Shown piece after piece: positions 29,730 through 40,843 of a DNA stretch of 64,000 bases (the stretch's first letter is position 1; every line of letters starts with the position of its first letter). Position numbers and translations under genes: made by a program. Source of the stretch: Actinomyces sp. oral taxon 171 str. F0337 (GTDB taxonomy: Bacteria; Actinomycetota; Actinomycetes; Actinomycetales; Actinomycetaceae). The stretch lies in NCBI RefSeq assembly GCF_005696555.1, contig NZ_CP040005.1, positions 682,001 through 746,000 of the forward strand, written 5' to 3'. Below the pieces are notes generated by a model. It was not told the origin of the DNA. It made no database searches and saw only the letters and a program-made list of their open reading frames with translations.

Positions 29730-30920
29730 GTGGCCAAGGCCAAGTTCGAGCGGACCAAGCCGCACGTCAACATCGGAACGATCGGTCACGTCGACCACGG
29801 TAAGACGACGCTGACCGCTGCGATCTCCAAGGTTCTGCACGACGAGTACCCCGAGCTGAACCCCTTCACCCCCTTCGACGAGATCGACAAGGCTCCTGAG
29901 GAGCGTCAGCGCGGTATCACCATCAACATCGCGCACGTCGAGTACGAGACCGACAAGCGCCACTACGCGCACGTCGACGCCCCCGGGCACGCCGACTACA
30001 TCAAGAACATGATCACCGGTGCCGCCCAGATGGATGGCGCGATCCTCGTGGTCGCCGCCACCGACGGCCCGATGGCCCAGACCCGCGAGCACGTCCTGCT
30101 CGCCCGCCAGGTGGGCGTCCCCGCCCTCCTCGTGGCCCTCAACAAGTCCGACATGGTGGACGACGAGGAGCTCCTCGACCTGGTTGAGATGGAGGTGCGC
30201 GAGCTCCTGTCCTCCCAGGACTACGACGGCGACGAGGCTCCCGTCATCCGTGTCTCCGCTCTCAAGGCCCTCGAGGGCGACGCCGAGTGGGCCGCCAAGA
30301 TCAAGGAGCTCATGGACGCGGTGGATGACTTCATCCCCACCCCCGAGCGTGACATGGACAAGCCCTTCCTCATGCCCATCGAGGACGTCTTCACCATCAC
30401 CGGTCGCGGCACCGTCGTCACCGGTCGTGTGGAGCGCGGCAAGCTCCCGATCAACTCCGAGGTCGAGATCCTCGGTATCCGCGAGGCCCAGAAGACCACG
30501 GTCACCGGTATCGAGATGTTCCACAAGCAGATGGACGAGGCCTGGGCCGGCGAGAACTGCGGTCTGCTCCTGCGCGGTACCCGCCGCGAGGACGTCGAGC
30601 GCGGTCAGGTCATCTGCAAGCCCGGCTCCATCACCCCGCACACCGAGTTCGAGGGCCACGTCTACATCCTCACCAAGGACGAGGGCGGCCGCCACAACCC
30701 CTTCTACTCGAACTACCGTCCGCAGTTCTACTTCCGGACCACGGACGTCACCGGTGTCATCACCCTGCCCGAGGGCACCGAGATGGTCATGCCCGGTGAC
30801 ACCACCGAGATGAGCGTCCAGCTCATCCAGCCCATCGCCATGGAGGAGGGCCTCGGCTTCGCCATCCGTGAGGGTGGCCGCACCGTCGGCTCCGGCCGCG
30901 TCACCAAGGTCATCAAGTGA
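29730..30920 (+). CDS. tuf: Elongation factor Tu
   Basis: 396 residues from the GTG at 29730. P-loop [10 protein letters not shown], switch [22 protein letters not shown] and S-A-L-K are all present; domains II and III follow, ending [15 protein letters not shown]-Tu brings aminoacyl-tRNA to the ribosome and is among the most abundant cell proteins. An excellent terminator follows, so the str operon ends here and the fimbrial genes downstream are separate. Confidence 0.98.
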   Translation: MAKAKFERTKPHVNIGTIGHVDHGKTTLTAAISKVLHDEYPELNPFTPFDEIDKAPEERQRGITINIAHVEYETDKRHYAHVDAPGHADYIKNMITGAAQMDGAILVVAATDGPMAQTREHVLLARQVGVPALLVALNKSDMVDDEELLDLVEMEVRELLSSQDYDGDEAPVIRVSALKALEGDAEWAAKIKELMDAVDDFIPTPERDMDKPFLMPIEDVFTITGRGTVVTGRVERGKLPINSEVEILGIREAQKTTVTGIEMFHKQMDEAWAGENCGLLLRGTRREDVERGQVICKPGSITPHTEFEGHVYILTKDEGGRHNPFYSNYRPQFYFRTTDVTGVITLPEGTEMVMPGDTTEMSVQLIQPIAMEEGLGFAIREGGRTVGSGRVTKVIK

Positions 30921-31336
30921 CCCACTGACGCTCCGCGCCTCCGCGTAGCACCAGACCTCCCCGGTCAGAGCAGTTGCTCTGACCGGGGAGGTCTTTTGTG
31001 TCCTTGAACCGAGGGGTGACGCCCTACCGACGGCACGAATAGTAGTAATAGTGACATCAATAATGCGTGGGTGTGATGCCGCCGTAATAAAAGGCATCGC
31101 AATGCAGTAACGGACGATTTCAGATCTATTACCGGCACGGTTTCTCTCGGTTTCTTGAGCTAGTTTATCGACGGTGCCCAGGTGTGGGTGTCAACGCTTG
31201 TGAACAGGCGGTTGCAACGTTGTTCCGTTGGTGCCGTCGGACGAGACGGACGTGTTCGCTGGAGAACACGCTCCCGATTTAACCCTGTCATGCGCAGCCT
31301 TCCCCGGCGGCGCACAGTGAAAGGAAATCCCAACCC
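30921..31336 (+). promoter_or_regulatory. tuf-fimA intergenic region
   Basis: This 416-bp gap holds the tuf terminator, then about 330 bp of noticeably less GC-rich sequence (31030-31290) leading to fimA. It contains AT-rich segments such as AATAATGCG and GTAATAAAAGG, and the palindrome CAACGTTG near 31215. It must hold the fimA promoter, but I could not choose a hexamer pair. AAAGGAA at 31320-31326 is the ribosome-binding site. There is no room for a tip-pilin gene. Confidence 0.6.
30953..30997 (+). terminator. Strong intrinsic terminator after tuf
   Basis: A perfect 20-bp stem (arms 30953-30972 and 30975-30994) with a two-base loop on paper, opening to a larger loop in practice, followed by TTTTGTG. 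A textbook Rho-independent terminator closing the str operon. Confidence 0.93.
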
Positions 31337-32941
31337 ATGAAGTACAACGCCAGCACGCTGGGGCGTCGGGCTGCAGCCACAGCCGGTGTCCTCACCCTGG
31401 CCGTGCTTGGTCTGGCCCCCATGGCTCAGGCCGAGAACGCCAACCACGGAGACATCAACACCGAGGCGTTAGGCTCCCTCACCATCCACAAGCACCTCAC
31501 CGGAGACGGCAACCCCATCGGTGCTCCTGACGGCACCGCTTCCAACGACGATGGCAAAGGTGCACCGGTCTCCGGAGTGCAGTTCACGGCCTACGAGATC
31601 AATGGGATCGACCTGAAGACCTCAGAGGGATGGACCAAGGTCAACGCCCTGACCAACACCGGAGCGATCCCTGACAACGCCTGCGCCACCCCTGGGCAGC
31701 CGACGCTCCCCAACTACACCTTCGGCCCGAGCAGGGTCTCGGGCGACACTGATCGCGACGGACAGGCCAAGATCGAGAGCCTGCCGGTCAAGGCCTATCT
31801 CGTGTGCGAGACCAAGACTCCTGGCAACATCGTCCAGAAGGCCAAGCCCTTCGTGGTTACGATTCCTCACCCGAACACTGCCGCGAAGGCGGATGGCACG
31901 TGGCTCTACGACGTCCACGTCTACCCCAAGAACGAGAAGATCGAAGTCGCCAAGACCATCGAGGACCAGAGGAACAACGGCTACGTCGTCGGGTCCAAAG
32001 TCCGCTTCCCGGTCTCCTCGACGCTGCCGAAGCTGGATGACAATTCCTACTACAAGTACTACCAGTTCAAGGACACCCTGGACAATCGTCTGAAGCAGGT
32101 AACGGCGACAGACGTCACCCTCGGCGAGACGCGGCTGAATGAGGGCACCGACTACACCCTGGGCACCGCCGGGCAGACCGTGACCGTGACCTTCACCCAG
32201 AATGGTCTGAACAAGCTCAAGGGCAATCCGGGTCAGAAGCTTCAGGCGGTCTTTGAGGGAGTCGTCTCCGAAATCGGCGACGGCAGCATCAACAACACCG
32301 CCCAGCTCATCTCCGACACGACCTACGACGAGCAGCCCCCGACACCTGAGACGCCTCCCGCCGACCCCGACAACCCTCCGACGACCGAACAGGTGACCTC
32401 GAAGTGGGGCGACCTGACGATCAAGAAGGTTGACGGCAACGACCGGTCGGGCGACAAGGAAGGCCTCAAGGGCGCTGAGTTCCAGATCTACAAGGCCAAG
32501 GACGCCTACGCGGACACATGCTCCACGGAGGCCGATGGGCAGCCCCTCACCATTAACGGTGAGAACACCTTCACGACCGGTGAGGGCGGCACTATCAACT
32601 TCAAGGCCCTGTTCGTCTCCGACTCCGTCCAGGATGCCGGTCGTGACAACCAGGTGGACGCGCCCCACCGTTGCTACGTGCTGGTGGAGACCAAGGCTCC
32701 TGCCGGCTACGTGCTTCCCGCGGACGCCAGTCGGGCCATCACCGTGCAGGCCGGGGCCGGTGCGACGCAGCAGGTCGTGATCGACAACGTCAAGCAGACG
32801 GTTCCGGGTCTGCCCCTGACCGGTGCCAACGGCATGCTCATCCTGACCGCCTCCGGTGCGGCCCTGCTGATGATCGCCGTCGGCTCCGTCCTCGTGGCCC
32901 GCTACCGCGAGCGCAAGCGGAACGCGGACCTCTCCGCCTGA
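31337..32941 (+). CDS. fimA: Type-2 fimbrillin FimA, major shaft pilin
   Basis: 534 residues, recognised as the Actinomyces type-2 fimbrial shaft protein. The signal peptide ends A-Q-A (cleavage near residue 32). The pilin motif W-L-Y-D-V-H-V-Y-P-K (189-198) supplies the Lys that is joined to the next subunit; the E-box L-V-E-T-K-A-P-A-G-Y (about 449-458) supports an internal isopeptide bond; the sorting signal L-P-L-T-G (492-496) is followed by a membrane helix and basic tail. Sortase SrtC2, encoded next, polymerises FimA into fimbriae that mediate coaggregation with streptococci and binding to host galactosides (known for the family). It lies between tuf and rpsJ, without the tip gene fimB that precedes fimA in studied strains. 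Confidence 0.95.
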   Translation: MKYNASTLGRRAAATAGVLTLAVLGLAPMAQAENANHGDINTEALGSLTIHKHLTGDGNPIGAPDGTASNDDGKGAPVSGVQFTAYEINGIDLKTSEGWTKVNALTNTGAIPDNACATPGQPTLPNYTFGPSRVSGDTDRDGQAKIESLPVKAYLVCETKTPGNIVQKAKPFVVTIPHPNTAAKADGTWLYDVHVYPKNEKIEVAKTIEDQRNNGYVVGSKVRFPVSSTLPKLDDNSYYKYYQFKDTLDNRLKQVTATDVTLGETRLNEGTDYTLGTAGQTVTVTFTQNGLNKLKGNPGQKLQAVFEGVVSEIGDGSINNTAQLISDTTYDEQPPTPETPPADPDNPPTTEQVTSKWGDLTIKKVDGNDRSGDKEGLKGAEFQIYKAKDAYADTCSTEADGQPLTINGENTFTTGEGGTINFKALFVSDSVQDAGRDNQVDAPHRCYVLVETKAPAGYVLPADASRAITVQAGAGATQQVVIDNVKQTVPGLPLTGANGMLILTASGAALLMIAVGSVLVARYRERKRNADLSA

Positions 32942-33177
32942 TGACAATCGCTGCCTGCTGAGGCCCACGGGTCTCAGCAGGCGGCGACGACCGCGCGGGC
33001 CTCACCTCAACCACGTCTTGACCGTGTTCTGAACATGTCTCGATCGTCAGGCCGTGGCCTGCGCGGAAACGGTGCAGGCACTCGACGACCCTCGATCCGT
33101 CGAGCGCCTGCACCGTCATGTGCGAACTCGCACCATCTCCACCCCGGACCCCCGACCCTGGAAGCGCACGAGGCCCC

Positions 33178-34416
33178 ATGATCTCCCGTAAAGCACGCAA
33201 ATCCCGCACCGCCCGGACTCCGCGCACCCGCGCTTCGATCACCCAGAGGCATCGTCGTCCCCGTGCCTGGCGCCTGTCGATCTCAGCCCTGGTCACCTCC
33301 ATCATGGCGGTCGTGGGCATGGGGCTGCTGACCTATCCGACGGCGGCCTCCTGGGTGTCCCAGTACAACCAGTCGAAGGTGACCGCCGACTACTCCGCCC
33401 AGGTCGATGGGGCCCGACCGGACGCCAAGACCCAGATCAGCCAGGCGCACGCGTACAACGATGCGCTCTCGGCCGGTGCGGTCCTGGAGGCCAACAACCA
33501 CGTACCCACCGGCGCCGGCTCCAGCAAGGACAGCTCCCTGAAGTACGCCAATATCCTCAAGGCCAACAACGAGGGCCTCATGGCCCGTCTCAAGATCCCC
33601 TCCATCTCCCTGGACCTGCCCGTCTACCACGGCACGGCCGACGACACTCTGCTCAAGGGCCTGGGGCATCTGGAGGGCACCTCCTTGCCGGTCGGGGGAG
33701 AGGGGACCCGGTCGGTCATCACCGGGCACCGCGGCCTGGCTGAGGCCACCATGTTCACCCACCTGGACAAGGTGAAGAACGGTGACAGTCTCATCGTCGA
33801 GGTCTTTGGGGAGGTCCTCACCTATCGGGTCACCAGCACCAAGGTCGTGGAGCCCGAGGAGACCGAGGCGCTGCGCGTCGAGGAGGGTAAGGACCTTCTC
33901 ACCCTGGTGACCTGCACGCCCCTGGGTATCAACACCCACCGCATCCTGCTGACCGGCGAGCGCGTCTACCCGACCCCGTCCAAGGACGTCGCGGCGGCGG
34001 GCAAGCGCCCTGACGTCCCGAGCTTCCCCTGGTGGGCCGTCGCGCTGGTGGCGGGGCTCATCGTCGTTGGGCTGTACCTGTGGCGCTCGGGCTACGTGGC
34101 GGCGCGGGCCACGGAGCGCGCCCTGGCCGGGGCTCGCGACAAGGAGCAGGAGCCGCGTCCGCAGACCTGGGCCGAGCAGATGCAGATCTGGATGGACAAC
34201 GACGCCGGCGTCGAGCCCCGGAGATGGTTCACCGACCTGCCGGTTCCGCAGGAGCCCTCCGAGGCTGAGAACCTGGCGCTTCTGGAGGAGATCGCGTCGC
34301 TGTCGGCGTCGTCTGGCCGATGGGATGATCAGGAGCTCATCGACACCGCGGAGATCCCGGTGCTGGATGCGACACGCCCGAGCGCGGGTGCCAGTGGGCG
34401 GACTCACAGCCTCTAG
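33178..34416 (+). CDS. srtC2: Pilus-specific class C sortase SrtC2
   Basis: 412 residues from the ATG at 33178. A basic N terminus, one membrane helix (about 34-54), the sortase barrel, a second membrane helix (about 286-303) and a cytoplasmic tail are the class C layout. The catalytic triad is visible: His 184 in T-G-H-R-G-L, Cys 246 in T-L-V-T-C-T-P, Arg 255 in T-H-R-I-L-L. It should cut L-P-L-T-G in FimA and join Thr to the pilin-motif Lys. I see no D-P-[FWY] lid motif in residues 70-135, where many class C sortases have one. The C-terminal tail of about 110 residues is long. It begins 236 bp after fimA; the two likely form one operon. Confidence 0.93.
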   Translation: MISRKARKSRTARTPRTRASITQRHRRPRAWRLSISALVTSIMAVVGMGLLTYPTAASWVSQYNQSKVTADYSAQVDGARPDAKTQISQAHAYNDALSAGAVLEANNHVPTGAGSSKDSSLKYANILKANNEGLMARLKIPSISLDLPVYHGTADDTLLKGLGHLEGTSLPVGGEGTRSVITGHRGLAEATMFTHLDKVKNGDSLIVEVFGEVLTYRVTSTKVVEPEETEALRVEEGKDLLTLVTCTPLGINTHRILLTGERVYPTPSKDVAAAGKRPDVPSFPWWAVALVAGLIVVGLYLWRSGYVAARATERALAGARDKEQEPRPQTWAEQMQIWMDNDAGVEPRRWFTDLPVPQEPSEAENLALLEEIASLSASSGRWDDQELIDTAEIPVLDATRPSAGASGRTHSL

Positions 34417-34673
34417 GGCCCATCCTGGGTTCCGCTGCCCGCGCGAGCCCTGATAACGTAATCCAGCCGGCCAGGGGCATGCTCTTGCGCGCCTCTGGTT
34501 GTGCCGCCCCGGGCTTCCCCGGGATCCATTCTGACGGACCCGTTCCTCCTGAACGGGTTTCCGTGTGTCCAGACCGGTTCACCACCTTCCATCACGGGAG
34601 TGGCGTGCGTCCTGAAGCGACACGCCCGAGCGCGTGGACCGGCCAGAAGCAAGTACAAGAGAGGTTAGGCGCC
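34417..34673 (+). promoter_or_regulatory. Leader of the S10 operon with a terminator-like hairpin
   Basis: Between srtC2 and rpsJ. ACCCGTTC (34538-34545) and GAACGGGT (34551-34558) form an 8-bp stem with loop CTCCT, followed by TTCC. It could end the fimA-srtC2 transcript or be part of the rpsJ leader. The rpsJ promoter is not evident. AGAGAGG lies 9 bases before the rpsJ ATG. Confidence 0.45.
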
Positions 34674-34982
34674 ATGGCGGGACAGAAGATCCGCATCCGG
34701 CTCAAGTCCTACGACCACGAGGTCATCGATTCCTCGGCGCGCAAGATCGTCGACGTCGTGACCCGCGCTGGCGCGACGGTCGTGGGCCCGGTGCCGCTGC
34801 CGACCGAGAAGAACGTGTTCTGCGTGATCCGGTCGCCGCACAAGTACAAGGACAGCCGCGAGCACTTCGAGATGCGCACGCACAAGCGGCTGATCGACAT
34901 CGTCGACCCGACGCCCAAGGCCGTCGACTCGCTCATGCGTCTCGACCTGCCTGCTGACGTCAACATCGAGATCAAGCTCTGA
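34674..34982 (+). CDS. rpsJ: Small-subunit ribosomal protein uS10
   Basis: 102 residues, starting [15 protein letters not shown] and ending V-N-I-E-I-K-L. S10 is part of the 30S head and also (as NusE) binds NusB and NusG in antitermination. First gene of the long S10 operon; rplC begins 8 bp later. The ATG at 34674 is chosen over a longer frame because the family starts here. Confidence 0.98.
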   Translation: MAGQKIRIRLKSYDHEVIDSSARKIVDVVTRAGATVVGPVPLPTEKNVFCVIRSPHKYKDSREHFEMRTHKRLIDIVDPTPKAVDSLMRLDLPADVNIEIKL

Positions 34983-34990
34983 GGACTGCC

Positions 34991-35659
34991 ATGACAACGC
35001 TTAACACGCCGGCTGCCGCCGCGCCTGCCAAGGCGCTGCTCGGCACCAAGCTCGGCATGACGCAGATCTGGGACGAGAACGGGGTCCTGCGCCCCGTGAC
35101 CGTCGTCCGGGTCGACACCAACGTCGTGACCCAGGTCCGCACCATCGAGACCGATGGCTACGAGGCCGTTCAGCTCGCCTTCGGCGACATCGACGCCCGC
35201 AAGGTCACCAAGCCGCTCGCCGGCCACTTCGCCAAGGTCGGGGTCGAGCCCCGCCGCCACGTGGCGGAGATCCGCACCTCCCTGGCGTCCGAGTTCACTC
35301 CCGGCCAGGAGCTGGCCGCCGACACCTTCGAGGTCGGCCAGCTGGTCGACGTCACCGGCACCTCCAAGGGCAAGGGGTTCGCCGGTGTCATGAAGCGCCA
35401 CGGCTTCGCCGGTGTGGGCGCCTCCCACGGTGCTCACCGCAACCACCGCAAGCCCGGCTCCATCGGCGCCTGCGCCACCCCCGGACGCATCTTCAAGGGC
35501 CTGCGCATGGCCGGCCGTATGGGCCACGCGCGCCGCACCGTCCAGAACCTCAAGATCCGCGGCGTCGACGTTGACAAGGGCGTTCTGCTCGTCAACGGCG
35601 CGATCCCCGGCCCCAAGGGCTCGGTCGTCGTCGTCCGCACCGCCGTGAAGGGAGCCTGA
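34991..35659 (+). CDS. rplC: Large-subunit ribosomal protein uL3
   Basis: 222 residues. [14 protein letters not shown] begins the core after about 12 extra Ala/Pro residues, and [11 protein letters not shown] is the conserved loop reaching toward the peptidyl-transferase centre. L3 nucleates 50S assembly. Separated by only 4 bp from rplD. Confidence 0.97.
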   Translation: MTTLNTPAAAAPAKALLGTKLGMTQIWDENGVLRPVTVVRVDTNVVTQVRTIETDGYEAVQLAFGDIDARKVTKPLAGHFAKVGVEPRRHVAEIRTSLASEFTPGQELAADTFEVGQLVDVTGTSKGKGFAGVMKRHGFAGVGASHGAHRNHRKPGSIGACATPGRIFKGLRMAGRMGHARRTVQNLKIRGVDVDKGVLLVNGAIPGPKGSVVVVRTAVKGA

Positions 35660-35663
35660 GACC

Positions 35664-36308
35664 ATGACTGAGGCACTCACCGTCGACGTCGTCGACTCCG
35701 CGGGCAAGAAGACCGGCAGCGTCGAGCTGCCCGCCGAGGTCTTCGACGCCCCCCTCAACATTCCGCTCATGCACCAGGTGGTCGTCGGCCAGCTGGCCGC
35801 GGCCCGCCAGGGCACCCACGCCACCAAGACCCGCGGCGACGTCCGCGGTGGTGGCCGCAAGCCCTACCGCCAGAAGGGCACCGGCCGCGCCCGCCAGGGC
35901 TCGACCCGCGCCCCGCAGTTCGTCGGCGGTGGCACCGTCCACGGCCCGCAGCCGCGCGACTACACCCAGCGGACCCCCAAGAAGATGAAGGCCGCCGCCC
36001 TGCGCAGCGCCCTGTCCGACCGCGCCCGCAATGGCCGCGTCCACGTCATCACCGAGTTCGTCACCACCACGGTGCCCTCCACCAAGAACGCCCTGGTCGC
36101 GCTGCGCAATCTCACCGACCGCAAGGCCCTGGTGATCGTGGACCGTCAGGACGACCTGTCCAGGCTCAGCCTGCGCAACGCCCCTGAGGCGCACGTCCTG
36201 TGGGCCGACCAGCTCAACACCTACGACGTCCTCAAGTCCGACGACGTCGTCTTCACGGCCTCTGGCCTGGACGCGTTCCTGGGCAAGGGTGAGGAGGAGT
36301 CCAAGTGA
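35664..36308 (+). CDS. rplD: Large-subunit ribosomal protein uL4
   Basis: 214 residues. Contains the exit-tunnel loop [22 protein letters not shown], where macrolide-resistance changes map; the loop looks wild type. The last bases TGAGC overlap rplW, whose GTG at 36305 lies inside the rplD end. Confidence 0.97.
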   Translation: MTEALTVDVVDSAGKKTGSVELPAEVFDAPLNIPLMHQVVVGQLAAARQGTHATKTRGDVRGGGRKPYRQKGTGRARQGSTRAPQFVGGGTVHGPQPRDYTQRTPKKMKAAALRSALSDRARNGRVHVITEFVTTTVPSTKNALVALRNLTDRKALVIVDRQDDLSRLSLRNAPEAHVLWADQLNTYDVLKSDDVVFTASGLDAFLGKGEEESK

Positions 36309-36607
36309 GCCTCGAGAAGTCCAAGAACCCCCGCGACGTCATCATCGCGCCGGTCGTCTCCGAGAAGTCCTACGCCTGCATGGACCGTGGCCAGTACACG
36401 TTCATCGTGGCGCCGGGATCCAACAAGACCGAGATCAAGCAGGCCGTCGAGGCCATCTTCGATGTCAAGGTCTCCTCGGTGAACACCATCAACCGCAAGG
36501 GCAAGACGCACCGCACCCGCACTGGGATCGGCAAGTCCAAGGACACTCGCCGTGCGATCGTCACCCTGCGCGAGGGGACCATCGACATCTTCGGTGATGT
36601 GGCCTAG
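36305..36607 (+). CDS. rplW: Large-subunit ribosomal protein uL23
   Basis: 100 residues from the GTG at 36305, overlapping rplD by 4 bases. P-V-V-S-E-K-S-Y and the loop [10 protein letters not shown] are conserved. L23 rims the exit tunnel and is the docking site for signal recognition particle and trigger factor. Confidence 0.97.
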   Translation: MSLEKSKNPRDVIIAPVVSEKSYACMDRGQYTFIVAPGSNKTEIKQAVEAIFDVKVSSVNTINRKGKTHRTRTGIGKSKDTRRAIVTLREGTIDIFGDVA

Positions 36608-36633
36608 TGCGCCACGGAAGGTAAAGGATCGAT

Positions 36634-37470
<837 letters not shown>

Positions 37471-37484
37471 TAGGAGCCTGAATC

Positions 37485-37763
37485 ATGCCGCGTAGTCTGA
37501 AGAAGGGTCCCTTCGTCGACGACCACCTCATCAAGAAGGTGGACGCTCAGAACGAGAAGGGCACCAAGAACGTCATTAAGACCTGGTCCCGCCGTTCGGT
37601 CATCACGCCGGACTTCCTGGGGCACACCTTCGCCGTCCACGACGGTCGCAAGCACGTGCCGGTCTTCGTTACCGAGTCCATGGTGGGCCACAAGCTCGGT
37701 GAGTTCGCTCCGACCCGCACCTTCCGCGGGCACGTCAAGGACGACCGCAAGTCGCGTCGCTGA
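37485..37763 (+). CDS. rpsS: Small-subunit ribosomal protein uS19
   Basis: 92 residues, starting [12 protein letters not shown] and including [15 protein letters not shown]19 pairs with S13 in the 30S head. GGAGC precedes the ATG. Confidence 0.98.
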   Translation: MPRSLKKGPFVDDHLIKKVDAQNEKGTKNVIKTWSRRSVITPDFLGHTFAVHDGRKHVPVFVTESMVGHKLGEFAPTRTFRGHVKDDRKSRR

Positions 37764-37794
37764 CGGACGTCGGAAAGTTTGAGAGGCAGAGAAC

Positions 37795-38172
37795 ATGGAA
37801 GCCAAGGCGCAGGCCAAGTACGTGCGCTGCACGCCGATGAAGGCGCGCCGGGTCGTGGACGTCGTCCGCGGCAAGCGCGCCGTCGAGGCCGTCAACGTGC
37901 TCCGATTCGCCCCGCAGGCCGCTGCGGTGCCGGTGCGCAAGGTCCTCGAGTCCGCAATCGCCAATGCCCGGTTCAAGGCTGAGCGTGACGGTGAGCGTTT
38001 CGACGAGAACGACCTGTTCATCATCGAGGCGTTCGCCGACGAGGGTCCCACCCTGAAGCGGTTCCGTCCCCGTGCGCAGGGCCGGGCCAGCAGGATCCTC
38101 AAGCGGACCAGCCACATCACCGTCATCGTCGGGGACAAGTCCGACGCCGCAACGAAGGAAGGAGCCCGGTAA
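37795..38172 (+). CDS. rplV: Large-subunit ribosomal protein uL22
   Basis: 125 residues. [12 protein letters not shown] near the start and the tunnel-lining hairpin [10 protein letters not shown] near the end are characteristic. L22 lines the exit tunnel together with L4. Its stop codon shares one base with the rpsC start. Confidence 0.97.
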   Translation: MEAKAQAKYVRCTPMKARRVVDVVRGKRAVEAVNVLRFAPQAAAVPVRKVLESAIANARFKAERDGERFDENDLFIIEAFADEGPTLKRFRPRAQGRASRILKRTSHITVIVGDKSDAATKEGAR

Positions 38173-38993
38173 TGGGGCAGAAGGTCAACCCGACCGGGTT
38201 CCGCCTGGGCATCACCACGGACCACCGCTCGCGCTGGTTCGCCGACTCCACCAAGCCCGGTCAGCGTTACCGCGACTTCGTGGAGGAGGATGTCAAGATC
38301 CGCCGCCTCATGGAGGACGGCATGGAGCGGGCCGGTATCTCCAAGGTCGACATCGAGCGCACCCGTGACCGCGTGCGCGTCGACCTGCACACCGCCCGTC
38401 CCGGTATCGTCATCGGCCGCCGCGGAGCCGAGGCCGAGCGCCTGCGTGGTCAGCTCGAGAAGCTGACCGGCAAGCAGGTCCAGCTCAACATCCTCGAGGT
38501 CAAGAGCCCCGACCTGGACGCCCAGCTGGTCGCCCAGGGGATCGCCGAGCAGCTCGCCTCCCGCGTGTCCTTCCGCCGCGCCATGCGTAAGGGCATGCAG
38601 TCCGCGATGCGCGCCGGCGCCAAGGGCATCCGGGTGCAGTGCTCCGGCCGCCTGGGCGGCGCCGAGATGAGCCGCAGCGAGTTCTACCGCGAGGGGCGCG
38701 TGCCGCTGCACACCCTGCGCGCGAACATCGACTACGGCTTCTACGAGGCCAAGACCACCTTCGGCCGCCTCGGCGTCAAGGTGTGGATCTACAAGGGCGA
38801 CATCACCGAGCGCGAGTTCGCCCGCCAGCAGGCCGAGTCCGGCTCACGTGGCCGGGGCCGGGGCGAGCGTCGCGGCGGCCGTCGTGGCGACCGCGGTGAG
38901 CGCGGTTCGCGTCAGAACACCGAGCAGCAGCAGGCCGCCGAGCAGACGCCGGCCGCCGAGACCGCTGCCGCAGACCAGGGAACGGAGGCCTGA
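38172..38993 (+). CDS. rpsC: Small-subunit ribosomal protein uS3, with Arg/Glu-rich C-terminal tail
   Basis: 273 residues. The KH domain motif [11 protein letters not shown] is at about 76-86; the C-terminal domain includes [13 protein letters not shown]. After about residue 215 there is a tail first rich in Arg/Gly, then in Gln/Ala/Glu, longer than the usual 230-residue S3 but common in actinobacteria. S3 is at the mRNA entry channel and has helicase activity with S4 and S5. Overlaps rplV by one base and ends 3 bp before rplP. Confidence 0.97.
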   Translation: MGQKVNPTGFRLGITTDHRSRWFADSTKPGQRYRDFVEEDVKIRRLMEDGMERAGISKVDIERTRDRVRVDLHTARPGIVIGRRGAEAERLRGQLEKLTGKQVQLNILEVKSPDLDAQLVAQGIAEQLASRVSFRRAMRKGMQSAMRAGAKGIRVQCSGRLGGAEMSRSEFYREGRVPLHTLRANIDYGFYEAKTTFGRLGVKVWIYKGDITEREFARQQAESGSRGRGRGERRGGRRGDRGERGSRQNTEQQQAAEQTPAAETAAADQGTEA

Positions 38994-38996
38994 GCC

Positions 38997-39416
38997 GTGC
39001 TCATCCCCCGCCGGACCAAGTTCCGCAAGCAGCACCGCCCGCACCGCACGGGCCTTTCCAAGGGCGGCAACCAGATCGCCTTCGGTGAGTACGGTATCCA
39101 GGCCCTCGAGCCCGCCTACATCACCAACCGCCAGATCGAGGCGGCCCGTATCGCCATGACCCGCCACATCAAGCGTGGCGGCAAGGTGTGGATCAACATC
39201 TTCCCGGACCGCCCCCTGACCAAGAAGCCCGCCGAGACCCGTATGGGTTCCGGTAAGGGCGCACCCGAGTGGTGGATCGCCAACGTCAAGCCCGGACGCA
39301 TCCTGTTCGAGCTCGGCGGTGTCGACGAGGCCCTCGCCCGCGAGGCCATGCGCCGCGCACAGCACAAGCTTCCGATGAAGACCCGTTTCGTGACTCGTGA
39401 GGGTGGTGACGTCTGA
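38997..39416 (+). CDS. rplP: Large-subunit ribosomal protein uL16
   Basis: 139 residues from the GTG at 38997. [11 protein letters not shown] at the start and [12 protein letters not shown] in the middle are conserved. L16 organises the A-site tRNA region. Its final A is the first base of the rpmC start codon (39416). Confidence 0.98.
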   Translation: MLIPRRTKFRKQHRPHRTGLSKGGNQIAFGEYGIQALEPAYITNRQIEAARIAMTRHIKRGGKVWINIFPDRPLTKKPAETRMGSGKGAPEWWIANVKPGRILFELGGVDEALAREAMRRAQHKLPMKTRFVTREGGDV

Positions 39417-39661
39417 TGGCAATCGGTTCCAAGGGCCTGACCCCCGCCGACCTCGACGGCATGGACAACGAGCGCCTCTCCGAGGAGCTCTCCAAGGCCA
39501 AGGCCGAGCTGTTCAACCTCCGGTTCGCCTCGGCGACCGGCCAGCTCGAGGACCATGGACGTCTCAAGGCTGTGCGTCGCGACATCGCCCGTATCTACAC
39601 GATCGTGCGCGAGCGTGAGCTCGGTATTCGCACCGTCCCGAGCACGGAGGAGTCCAAGTGA
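39416..39661 (+). CDS. rpmC: Large-subunit ribosomal protein uL29
   Basis: 81 residues, two helices with the motif [15 protein letters not shown]29 sits at the exit of the tunnel with L23. Overlaps rplP by one base and rpsQ by four. Confidence 0.97.
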   Translation: MAIGSKGLTPADLDGMDNERLSEELSKAKAELFNLRFASATGQLEDHGRLKAVRRDIARIYTIVRERELGIRTVPSTEESK

Positions 39662-39951
39662 GCGAGCAGACCAGCACCGAGAACGTCGAGCAGTCCACCG
39701 AGCGCCCCCAGCGCAAGGTGCGTCGCGGCTACGTCGTCTCCGACAAGATGGACAAGACGGTTGTCGTCCTCGTCGAGGAGCGCTACAAGCACTCCCTGTA
39801 CGGCAAGGTCCTCCGTCGCTCCAAGAAGGTCAAGGTCCACGACGAGAACAACGAGGCCGGTGTCGGCGATCTCGTCTCCATCATGGAGACCCGCCCGCTG
39901 AGCGCCACGAAGCACTTCCGCCTCCTGGAGATCCTCGAGCGCGCCAAGTGA
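39658..39951 (+). CDS. rpsQ: Small-subunit ribosomal protein uS17
   Basis: 97 residues from the GTG at 39658. The OB-fold core begins at [14 protein letters not shown] and includes Y-K-H-S-L-Y-G-K. About 15 extra acidic/Gln residues precede it. Last gene of the S10 half of the locus; a 521-bp gap with a hairpin follows. Confidence 0.97.
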   Translation: MSEQTSTENVEQSTERPQRKVRRGYVVSDKMDKTVVVLVEERYKHSLYGKVLRRSKKVKVHDENNEAGVGDLVSIMETRPLSATKHFRLLEILERAK

Positions 39952-40472
39952 CCCTCGGCTGAACGCCGCCCTCGACGACGTCGAGACGGCCCCCGACGCC
40001 GCAGCGTCCCACCCGGGAGGCTGCGGCGTCGGCGTTGCTGACGGATGGCCCTCACGGAGGATGGCGCCATGGGACGTGAACATTCTCGCGGGACGGCGTT
40101 GATGCCGGACTGGGCCCAGGGATGGCGGTCCACCAGGGAAGCCGGTCGGCTGATGGGGCGCCTCGGGGACGCGACGCAGAAGGCCCGGGAAAAGCCGGTG
40201 AGCAATGGCACAGGTCCTCGTGGTGATCTCAGGTTCCGCGTGATAAGGCGGCTGGACTAGGCTAATGGAGTTGCGCGCGCCCTCGGTGCGCCCGGCAGAG
40301 ACCTCGTGCAGTCTGCGCCTGTGTCTGTCGGGAGAGCGTTCCGCGGGCATCCCCTATCCCTGGGTCGGCCTCGTGCGGCCTGTGGCCGGGGGAGACGTGT
40401 GCAAGACCAGAAGAACGTTCGGCCAGGCTCAGGAGCTTCCTGAGAACCGGCTCGACGACAGGAGAACACTCA
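39952..40472 (+). promoter_or_regulatory. Gap between rpsQ and rplN: operon break and probable spc promoter
   Basis: 521 bp without a convincing gene inside an otherwise gap-free ribosomal cluster. It has the hairpin at 39994-40031 and, near its middle, TTCCGC (about 40234-40239) and TAGGCT (about 40258-40263) that could be a -35/-10 pair with an 18-bp spacer, giving the spc operon its own promoter. A 71-codon frame at 40045-40260 has no recognisable features. GACAGGAGAAC before rplN is its ribosome-binding site. Confidence 0.5.
39994..40031 (+). terminator. Hairpin after rpsQ
   Basis: Perfect 12-bp arms CGACGCCGCAGC (39994-40005) and GCTGCGGCGTCG (40020-40031), loop 14. No T-run. Likely a terminator or attenuator separating the S10 and spc operons. 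Confidence 0.65.
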
Positions 40473-40841
40473 ATGATCCAGCAGGAGTCGCGACTGAAGG
40501 TCGCCGACAACACCGGTGCCAAGGAGATCCTTTGCATCCGTGTTCTCGGTGGATCGGGTCGGCGCTATGCGGGTATCGGCGACACGATCGTCGCCACCGT
40601 CAAGGACGCCATTCCCGGCGGCAACGTGAAGAAGGGCGAGGTCGTCAAGGCCGTCGTCGTGCGTGCCCGCAAGGAGCGTCGTCGTCCCGACGGCTCATAC
40701 ATCCGCTTCGACGAGAACGCCGCCGTCATCCTCAAGAACGATGGGGAGCCGCGCGGTACGCGCATCTTCGGCCCCGTCGGCCGTGAGCTTCGCGAGAAGA
40801 AGTTCATGCGCATCGTCTCGCTCGCCCCGGAGGTGATCTGA
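40473..40841 (+). CDS. rplN: Large-subunit ribosomal protein uL14
   Basis: 122 residues, [17 protein letters not shown]14 forms part of the bridge to the small subunit and is the docking site of the silencing factor RsfS. First gene of the spc part; rplX follows after 2 bp. Confidence 0.98.
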   Translation: MIQQESRLKVADNTGAKEILCIRVLGGSGRRYAGIGDTIVATVKDAIPGGNVKKGEVVKAVVVRARKERRRPDGSYIRFDENAAVILKNDGEPRGTRIFGPVGRELREKKFMRIVSLAPEVI

Positions 40842-40843
40842 AC

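Noticed and set aside
29619..31097. A 492-codon minus-strand frame opposite tuf.
   Set aside because: Antisense shadow of tuf with Asp/Gly/Leu/Val-rich composition and no start signal.
40045..40260. A 71-codon frame in the rpsQ-rplN gap.
   Set aside because: No ribosome-binding site, no motif, odd composition; the hairpin and probable promoter explain the region better.
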